64,000 nt of DNA from Micromonospora carbonacea. GTDB lineage: Bacteria; Actinomycetota; Actinomycetes; Mycobacteriales; Micromonosporaceae. The notes beneath the pieces are model-generated. The model was not told the origin of the DNA and searched no databases. It saw only the letters and a list, made by a program, of their open reading frames with translations. The stretch is from NCBI RefSeq assembly GCF_014205165.1, contig NZ_JACHMZ010000001.1:2440501-2504500 (forward strand), read 5' to 3'. Made by a program: the position numbers and the translations under genes. This document shows positions 58,816 through 64,000 of the stretch, in pieces (the stretch's first letter is position 1; every line of letters starts with the position of its first letter).

Positions 58816-60922
58816 CGGATGCCCCCTCGTCTGCCGCGTCGGTGCGCGGCGGTCGCGGCCAGTGCGCCGAGACTAGCCGGCTGACGACGGTGAAGGCGCG
58901 CTCCGCCGCCGCCTCCCGGCCCGCATCGTCCGCGCCGGGCGGCGCGACCCCGGCGACCGCGCTGAAGTGGCTGATCCGCCCGTACGTCCGGAACTCCTCC
59001 AGCTGCTCGACCGTGTCGACCGAGAGCACGCCCACCGCCACCGCGTCCGGCCACGCCTCCAGCACCGGGGCGAACGCCGACTCCTGCGGCGCGTGCACCA
59101 CCTCGTCGCCGACGGCCAGCGTGCCCCGCGCCACCGACGGCAGCCCGTCGGCCGAGGCCGCGACCCCGGGGTCGGTCGGGTAGTCCCGGTCCAGGCTGGG
59201 CACGAACGAGCTGTCCACACTGAACCGGTGGAAGCCGCAGATCCGGTCGGCGACCACCACGTCGGCCGGCACCAGGGCCGACGCGGTGCCGAGCAGCACG
59301 ACGTGCTCCGGCCCGAACGCCTCGACGGCCGCGCGTAACGCCTCCCGGCCGCCGTCCGCGCCGGCCTGGCAGAGCACCAGCTGGTAGCCGCTGCCCTGCG
59401 GGCGGGCCACGGTGCCGCCGAGCCAGCCGAAGCGGTTGGGGTGCTCGGCCGTGCCGACCACCGGGGACGGGTCGCGCAGCGCGCGGGCCGCCGCCACGTA
59501 CTCCGTCGGGCCGGTCGCGAGGACGACCACGTCCACGTCGGGCGCCATCCGCCCGCCGGACACGGAGACCTCGATGCGGGGGCGGTGTCGCCGGTCGGTC
59601 AGGTCGGTGAGCGCCCGGTCCACGTCGTCGACGATGCGCCGCACCCGCGCCACGTCGTCCAGGTGCATGATCGAGGTGCCCTGGATCGGGACCGAGGCGC
59701 CGGCGTCGTGGTCGAGGAAGTAGGGCAGGACCCGCATGCGCCGCTGGCCGCTCAGCTCCAGCGCGATGTCCATCTCCTTGCGGCACCACGTGCTGTCGAG
59801 GTAGTGCCGGCTCACCAGCGGCACGAAGATCCGGCACTCGCCGACCTTGGCGAGCAGGCGGTGCTCCCACGCCTTGCCGCGGGGCAGGTCGCTGTTGAAC
59901 AGGTAGTGGAAGTGCTCGACGTTGCGCAGGTCGAGCTCCTGCGCGACGAGCTGCGCGAGGTCGTTGTCGCCCTGGGCGCTACTGAGGAAGACGGGGCCCT
60001 GGTCGCGGCCGAGGCTCCAGACGTACCGGCGGGCCTCCTCCAGGCCGGCGAACTGGAGCCGGGGCATCTGTAGCCGGCCGATCTCCCGGCCCAGCTCCGG
60101 CAGCAGCCCGTCCACGTCGGACCACCAGATGGCGTGCCGGTTGACCGCGCTGGACGCCTGGAGGGCGTGGCTGACCGCGAGCCGGGGCAGTTGCCGGGCC
60201 GCGCGGTCCTCGGCGCGGTGGCACACCAGCCGGACCGTCGGCACCCCACGGGCCTGGAGGAACGGCAGCACCCACGACGGCGTCCGCGGGTCCAGGACGT
60301 CGAGGAGGACGAAGTCGTAGCGGTCCAGCAGCGTCGCTGCGCCCGCGGCGTCGACCTCGTCCCGCAGCAGCGCCTCGGAGATGTTCTCCACCTGCCAGCC
60401 GGCCTGCGCGATGAGCCGGCGCAGCTCCGGCGCGGCGGCCGCGTACTCGCGGGTCGGCGGGAGCATCAGCGCGGCGGCGCCCAGCGGCCGGTCCACCTCG
60501 TCGGCGTGCTCCCGGGCGCGGGCCACCAGCTCGTCGAGCGCCTCCAGCGGCATCCGGTAGGCGGCGAGCCGGTTGCGGTTGAACGGACGGGCCAGGTCCG
60601 CGCCGATGAAATGGCGGGCCGGAATGTTGATCTCCGGGATCACGAGCCTCGGCCGATTCGCCAGCACCGCCATCCCGTACTCGTGCACCGCGAACGGTGA
60701 GCAGCGGTATTGCGGTTGGTTTTCCCGACGGGTGACGACGGCGACGAAACACGCGGTACGCCGCATCATCAACTCAAGGTGCATAGTGGACAAAGTCGCC
60801 GAGCGCGGGTCGACGGCGAGCGCGAACCGCTCGGAGAGCGCCTCCAGAAAAAAGTCCGTGACCCGCCGATCCAGCACGTCGTAGCTGTGGCTGAAGTATG
60901 CCGCAGGCCGCTCGTCCAGCAT
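58793..60922 (-). CDS. TIR-TIR-nucleoside phosphorylase-like protein
   Basis: Cytoplasmic protein of 709 residues. Residues 7-100 form a divergent TIR-like domain (AAYFSHSYDVLDRRVTDFF, then CSPFAVHEYGMAVLA with Cys74 and Glu81). Residues 150-300 are a Rossmann-like or third degenerate region (YDFVLLDVLDP). Residues 310-440 are a canonical TIR: GPVFLSSAQGDNDLAQLVAQEL, LPRGKAWEHRLLAKVGECRIFVPLVSRHYLDSTWCRKEMDIAL, with candidate catalytic Glu383. Residues 460-695 resemble purine nucleoside phosphorylase/MTA nucleosidase (VVLLGTASALVPADVVVADRI, VAVGVLSVDTVEQLEEFR). Known TIR domains cleave NAD+ or make cyclic ADP-ribose variants; MTAN-like domains cleave N-glycosidic bonds. Start ATG 60922 has an AGGAGAG RBS. 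Divergent from the Nudix gene; likely a sensor-effector of an NAD-centred defence. Confidence 0.82.
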   Translation of the reverse strand: MLDERPAAYFSHSYDVLDRRVTDFFLEALSERFALAVDPRSATLSTMHLELMMRRTACFVAVVTRRENQPQYRCSPFAVHEYGMAVLANRPRLVIPEINIPARHFIGADLARPFNRNRLAAYRMPLEALDELVARAREHADEVDRPLGAAALMLPPTREYAAAAPELRRLIAQAGWQVENISEALLRDEVDAAGAATLLDRYDFVLLDVLDPRTPSWVLPFLQARGVPTVRLVCHRAEDRAARQLPRLAVSHALQASSAVNRHAIWWSDVDGLLPELGREIGRLQMPRLQFAGLEEARRYVWSLGRDQGPVFLSSAQGDNDLAQLVAQELDLRNVEHFHYLFNSDLPRGKAWEHRLLAKVGECRIFVPLVSRHYLDSTWCRKEMDIALELSGQRRMRVLPYFLDHDAGASVPIQGTSIMHLDDVARVRRIVDDVDRALTDLTDRRHRPRIEVSVSGGRMAPDVDVVVLATGPTEYVAAARALRDPSPVVGTAEHPNRFGWLGGTVARPQGSGYQLVLCQAGADGGREALRAAVEAFGPEHVVLLGTASALVPADVVVADRICGFHRFSVDSSFVPSLDRDYPTDPGVAASADGLPSVARGTLAVGDEVVHAPQESAFAPVLEAWPDAVAVGVLSVDTVEQLEEFRTYGRISHFSAVAGVAPPGADDAGREAAAERAFTVVSRLVSAHWPRPPRTDAADEGASGVATAAD

Positions 60923-61056
60923 CTCCGCTCTCCTGTTCAGGCCACTATCCGACAGACCGCTCAACATCAACGACCACCGCCGCCGGAGTTATGCTCAGGT
61001 TAACCGCCGCGCTCACTCAACGAACGCGTTGATTTCCTGATCAAGGAGCGGGCACC
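60923..61056. promoter_or_regulatory. Divergent promoter region with inverted repeat
   Basis: 134 bases between the TIR-phosphorylase and Nudix genes. A perfect inverted repeat TCAACG-AACG-CGTTGA lies at 61017-61032, 25 bases before the Nudix start. A possible leftward -10 GATAGT (60949-60944) has TTGATG about 15 bases upstream. Coordinated control of both arms is plausible. Confidence 0.4.
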
Positions 61057-61668
61057 GTGTCAGAAAACCAGCGGAACGTCGAGATCCTCTCCGAGGATGT
61101 GCTTCTCACCACCGCCATCTTCACCATTCGACAGGCCAGACTCCGTTATCGCCGCTTCGGTGCGGACCGCTCGTTGTCGGGCGACTGGAGCGAGGAGGTC
61201 ACCCTCGTCAACGCCGACCGGGGCGACTCCGCCGCGGCGGTCATTGTGGACACCTCGCGCGACGAGGTCGTCCTCGTCGAGCAGTTCCGCTATCCGACCC
61301 TGGGCGACGGGTCGGGGTGGCTGGTCGAGCTCGTCGCCGGAATGGTCCGCGCCGACGAAGAACCGGAATCCGCGATCCGCCGCGAGATCCGGGAGGAGAT
61401 CGGGTACGACGTCCGCGCCCTCGACCGGATCTCCACGCTCTACCCCTCGCCCGGCGGATCGTCGGAGCGGGTCGTCCTCTTCTACGGGGAGATCGACGAC
61501 AGCCTGCGCGTCGGCGAGGGCGGCGGTCGCGCCGACGAGGCGGAGAACATCGCCCGCCGTGCCGTGCCGCTCGGCGACCTGCCGGACCTGATCGACAGCG
61601 GCACGATCCGCGACGCGAAGACCCTGGCCGGGCTCCTCTGGCTGCGCCTGTTGCGGTCCCGCCGGTGA
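61057..61668 (+). CDS. Nudix hydrolase, ADP-ribose pyrophosphatase-like
   Basis: Cytoplasmic hydrolase of 203 residues. The Nudix box is perfect: GMVRADEEPESAIRREIREEIG at about 106-127 (GX5EX7REUXEEXGU). The N-terminal ILSEDVLLTTAIFTIRQARLRYRRFG and EEVTLVNADRGDSAAAVIVD resemble the YffH/AdpP group, whose members split ADP-ribose or GDP-mannose. GTG 61057 is set by AAGGAG. It is coupled by GTGA overlap to the macro-domain gene. Hydrolysis of ADP-ribose or of a TIR-made ADP-ribose derivative is the contextual prediction. Confidence 0.88.
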   Translation: MSENQRNVEILSEDVLLTTAIFTIRQARLRYRRFGADRSLSGDWSEEVTLVNADRGDSAAAVIVDTSRDEVVLVEQFRYPTLGDGSGWLVELVAGMVRADEEPESAIRREIREEIGYDVRALDRISTLYPSPGGSSERVVLFYGEIDDSLRVGEGGGRADEAENIARRAVPLGDLPDLIDSGTIRDAKTLAGLLWLRLLRSRR

Positions 61669-62711
61669 CGCCCCTGCTGCTCGCCGTCACCGGCGTGCTG
61701 GTGTCGATCGGCATCCTGCTGCAGATCCTGTTCTCCGACCCGCGGCGCGCCGGCCGACAGGCCGCGATGCAGCTCCCGTCCGTGCTGCTCTACGCGGTCG
61801 CGGTGTCACTGCTGATGTTCTCGATCTTCCCCGACTCGTACGCCGACGGCCGGGCCCTCGGGTTCAGCATCGGCGGCGCGGCGGCGTTCGTCCTCGCCTT
61901 CACCACCCTCTCCTTCCAGTGGCTGGCACGCGCCGGCAAGCGCGACGAACTCGAAGCTGACGCCCGCCGCGCCCGGGATGAGGTCGAGCAGCTCAAGCTG
62001 CGGCTCACCATCGTGGAGGCCGCGCGGAAGCCGCAGCGCCTGCAACGCACCGTCCGGACCCTCGCCCTCGTCCGGCAGGACCGCCGGCACCGGCTCGGCA
62101 TCGTCACCGGCAACATCGCCAACGTCACCGGCGTCGACGTCTGGGTGAACGCCGAGAACACCCAGATGGAGATGGCCCGCCCGACGGAGCCGACCATCTC
62201 CGGCACGATCCGCTACCGGGGTGGCCGGCGGGACGCGGCCGGCACCCTGGTCGACGACCTCATCTACACCGAGCTGCGCGAGGTGGCCCGGCGCACGCCG
62301 GTCGCCCCCGCCACGGTCTTCACCACCACGTCCGGCGCGCTCGCCGACGCCAACGGCGTCAAGCGGATCCTGCACGTCGCCTCGGTGGACGGCTCACCGG
62401 GCACCGGCTACCGGCAGGTCGCCGACGTCGGCGGCTGCATGCGCAACGTGCTGGCCGAGTTGGACCGGCTCAACGCCGCCGGCGAGCAGCTGCGCAGCGT
62501 CCTCCTGCCGCTGCTCGGCACCGGCAACGGCGGCGGTGACCCGGAGCGGACCGCGAAGGTCATGATCGAGGCCGCGCTGGACTACTTCCGGGCGCACCCC
62601 GCCTCCCGGGTACGCACCGTCTACCTGCTCGCCTTCACCGACCTGGAGGAGCAGATCGTCCGCCTGGCGCTGACCGAGCACGGCGACATCAGCGGTCTCG
62701 TGCGGGAGTGA
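61665..62711 (+). CDS. Membrane-anchored macro-domain protein
   Basis: Protein of 348 residues. Three N-terminal transmembrane helices (about 3-23, 34-55, 64-88) are followed by a charged coiled coil (RDELEADARRARDEVEQLKLRL, about 93-120) and a macro domain (about 143-345): LGIVTGNIANVTGVDVWVNAENT, ILHVASVDG, VLLPLLGTGNGGGDPERT. The first and last of these are the ADP-ribose-binding loops. Macro domains bind or hydrolyse ADP-ribose, its O-acetyl ester or ADP-ribosylated targets. A membrane anchor is unusual and would place ADP-ribose sensing at the inner face. GTG 61665 overlaps the Nudix stop; its end overlaps the SIR2 gene start, so all three are one operon. Confidence 0.85.
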   Translation: MTPLLLAVTGVLVSIGILLQILFSDPRRAGRQAAMQLPSVLLYAVAVSLLMFSIFPDSYADGRALGFSIGGAAAFVLAFTTLSFQWLARAGKRDELEADARRARDEVEQLKLRLTIVEAARKPQRLQRTVRTLALVRQDRRHRLGIVTGNIANVTGVDVWVNAENTQMEMARPTEPTISGTIRYRGGRRDAAGTLVDDLIYTELREVARRTPVAPATVFTTTSGALADANGVKRILHVASVDGSPGTGYRQVADVGGCMRNVLAELDRLNAAGEQLRSVLLPLLGTGNGGGDPERTAKVMIEAALDYFRAHPASRVRTVYLLAFTDLEEQIVRLALTEHGDISGLVRE

Positions 62712-64000
62712 CCGTGCTCGCCGACGCAGTCGAGACGATCGCGGGGGCCGGCCCGGCCGGCGTCCTGTTCTGGACCGGGGCCGGCATCTCCCGGGGCGCG
62801 CCGAGCTGCCTGCCGACCGGCTGGCAGCTCACCGAGCGGACCTTCTCGGCGCTGTTCCGGCCGTTCACCCTGGAGACCGTCCTCGCGTACCACGAACTGC
62901 TGGGCTGGCGGCGTGGCGCCATCTGCCCGGCGGAGCCGGCACGGACCCGTGTGCCCCGGCTGGAGACCGCACTCGGCGCGGGCGCCCGGCAGAGCCCTGA
63001 CGTGGTCGGGGAGATCCTCGCCGACCTGCGGGACGCCCGGCCCAACCCGGTGCACGAGTTCCTCGCCGCCCACCTGGACGCGGGCGGGCGGCAGCTCACC
63101 GCCAACTTCGACCTCTGCGTGGAGCGCGCTTTCGCGGCGCGGCGCGGGCGGCCGCCGTGCCCGCAGCAGCTCCACCACTTCCACCACGCCCTCGCCGACG
63201 GCACCGACCCGGCCCGCCTGGGCGCCACCCTCGCGCACATCGAACGCGGCTTCGACGACGCCGCCCGGGCCGCGTTCGTCGAACGCCTGCGGGGCCCCGC
63301 CCGCCGGATCGTTGTCGTCGGCTACAGCGGCAGCGACTTCTTCGACGTGGACGTGGCGGTGGCCGACCTGCCGCCGGGCGCGCTGCACGGGCGAACCGTC
63401 CACTGGGTCAACCACTCGTCCTGCGCCTGGCACCGGCCGGATCCGCAGCCGCCCGCCGCCGTGTTCGGGGTCGAGGCCGGCGACCCGGCCGGCACCCTGC
63501 CCGCCCTGGCGGGACACCTGCGCAGGGCCGGGGCCACCGTCGACTTCCTCTGTGGCCCGACTACCGAACTCCTCGACGGGCTCGCGTCCCGTTGGGGGTT
63601 CGACCCGGTGCCGCCGCCGGTGCTGCGGCCACCGTGCCCGGTCAGCGCCGTCGTCGACGACCGACGCCGGCTGGCCGGCACCTTCCTGTTCTACCGGGCG
63701 GTCGGCCTCGTCCCCGAGGTCCGCCGGCTGCTCCCCGCCGAGCCGGACGTCCCCGCCGAGGAGCTGGTCCTGTCCCGCTCCGACCTGATGTGGGAGGAGG
63801 GCCGGTACGCCGACCTGCGCCGCTGGTGGCGGCGGCAGCCACCGTCGCCGCGGCGCACCGAACGGATCGGGGCGACGCTGTGGGTCCAGGGCCGGCTGCT
63901 GCCCGCGTACGCGTGGTTGACATGGCACCGGCGGCGAGTGTCGGACGACGCGGAGCTGCGGCTGATCGCCGAGACCGAGGCCCGGGTGATCGAGCACATG
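62708..64000 (+). CDS. SIR2-family protein, 3' end beyond the window
   Basis: Frame open from GTG 62708 to the right edge, 431 residues visible, no stop. The NAD+-binding sirtuin core is at about 10-260: AGVLFWTGAGISRGAPSCLPTG with GAGIS at 24-28, QLTANFDLCVERAF (Asn-Asp of the NAD site), and RRIVVVGYSGSDFFDVDVAVADLP. The zinc-ribbon of classical deacetylases is not seen, so this is the SIR2-like NADase type known from anti-phage systems. Residues 300-431 are Trp/Arg-rich and helical (LMWEEGRYADLRRWWRRQ), like the start of TPR repeats. It overlaps the macro-domain stop by 4 bases (GTGA). Confidence 0.85.
   Translation, partial: MTVLADAVETIAGAGPAGVLFWTGAGISRGAPSCLPTGWQLTERTFSALFRPFTLETVLAYHELLGWRRGAICPAEPARTRVPRLETALGAGARQSPDVVGEILADLRDARPNPVHEFLAAHLDAGGRQLTANFDLCVERAFAARRGRPPCPQQLHHFHHALADGTDPARLGATLAHIERGFDDAARAAFVERLRGPARRIVVVGYSGSDFFDVDVAVADLPPGALHGRTVHWVNHSSCAWHRPDPQPPAAVFGVEAGDPAGTLPALAGHLRRAGATVDFLCGPTTELLDGLASRWGFDPVPPPVLRPPCPVSAVVDDRRRLAGTFLFYRAVGLVPEVRRLLPAEPDVPAEELVLSRSDLMWEEGRYADLRRWWRRQPPSPRRTERIGATLWVQGRLLPAYAWLTWHRRRVSDDAELRLIAETEARVIEHM

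Noticed and set aside
62708..64000. Classical sirtuin deacetylase
   Set aside because: No zinc-ribbon cysteine pairs are visible in the core, and the operon context fits the SIR2-like NADase type better, though the 3' end is missing.

Overview
The window is very GC-rich, with GTG/TTG starts, dense 1-4 base start/stop overlaps, SARP, LAL and LuxR regulators, a class II lanthipeptide synthetase and hybrid NRPS/PKS genes. This points to a filamentous actinomycete; Micromonospora or a relative is my best guess, inferred from gene style only. No rRNA, tRNA, CRISPR array, insertion sequence or replication origin was seen. Genes at both edges run off the window.

Layout. (1) 1-7529 is a patchwork of transport, regulator and redox genes: a truncated MFS exporter, a MarR regulator, a decayed subtilase, an XRE regulator divergent from an aldo/keto reductase, an O-methyltransferase divergent from a TetR regulator with a perfect palindrome between them, and another MFS exporter. 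(2) 7837-24158 is a rightward NRPS/PKS cluster: LuxR response regulator, small-molecule kinase, C-A-PCP, KS with a dead AT remnant, free carrier protein, PCP-C-A-PCP, KS-AT-ACP, and a free-standing serine-type A domain. No thioesterase is present. (3) 31883-24179 is a leftward operon starting from a good promoter: a 20-residue peptide, a large TPR protein, a free-standing condensation-like protein, an MFS exporter, a methyltransferase and a second MFS protein. It looks like an unassigned peptide pathway. (4) 32113-38522 holds a LanM synthetase, a candidate precursor with a CC-containing tail, and a LuxR-type ATPase. (5) 46374-38621 is a leftward radical-SAM RiPP locus: a 43-aa precursor, radical SAM/SPASM enzyme, prolyl oligopeptidase, glycosyltransferase, an uncharacterised helical protein, an MFS exporter, a LuxR regulator and a second precursor of 69 aa. 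The two precursors share an EVVAH motif but have unrelated Cys-containing tails. (6) 46684-52963 holds a zinc-ribbon/cyclase/ATPase/TPR protein, an intracellular subtilisin, a GAF protein and a SARP regulator. (7) 53486-58391 holds envelope and secreted proteins, including a GH43 arabinanase with a ricin-type lectin domain. (8) 58528-64000 combines a TIR-TIR-nucleoside phosphorylase protein with a RyR-domain protein, divergent from Nudix hydrolase, membrane-anchored macro-domain and SIR2-family genes. Every recognised domain there is linked in known families to NAD+, ADP-ribose or related nucleotides.

How parts fit together. The NRPS/PKS genes appear to form one translationally coupled assembly line, with the kinase as a plausible self-resistance gene. 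The radical-SAM locus has maturase, protease, glycosyltransferase and exporter for two peptides. The right-edge cluster reads as a candidate nucleotide-signalling or defence system. The two most promising undescribed systems are regions 5 and 8; region 3 is a weaker third.
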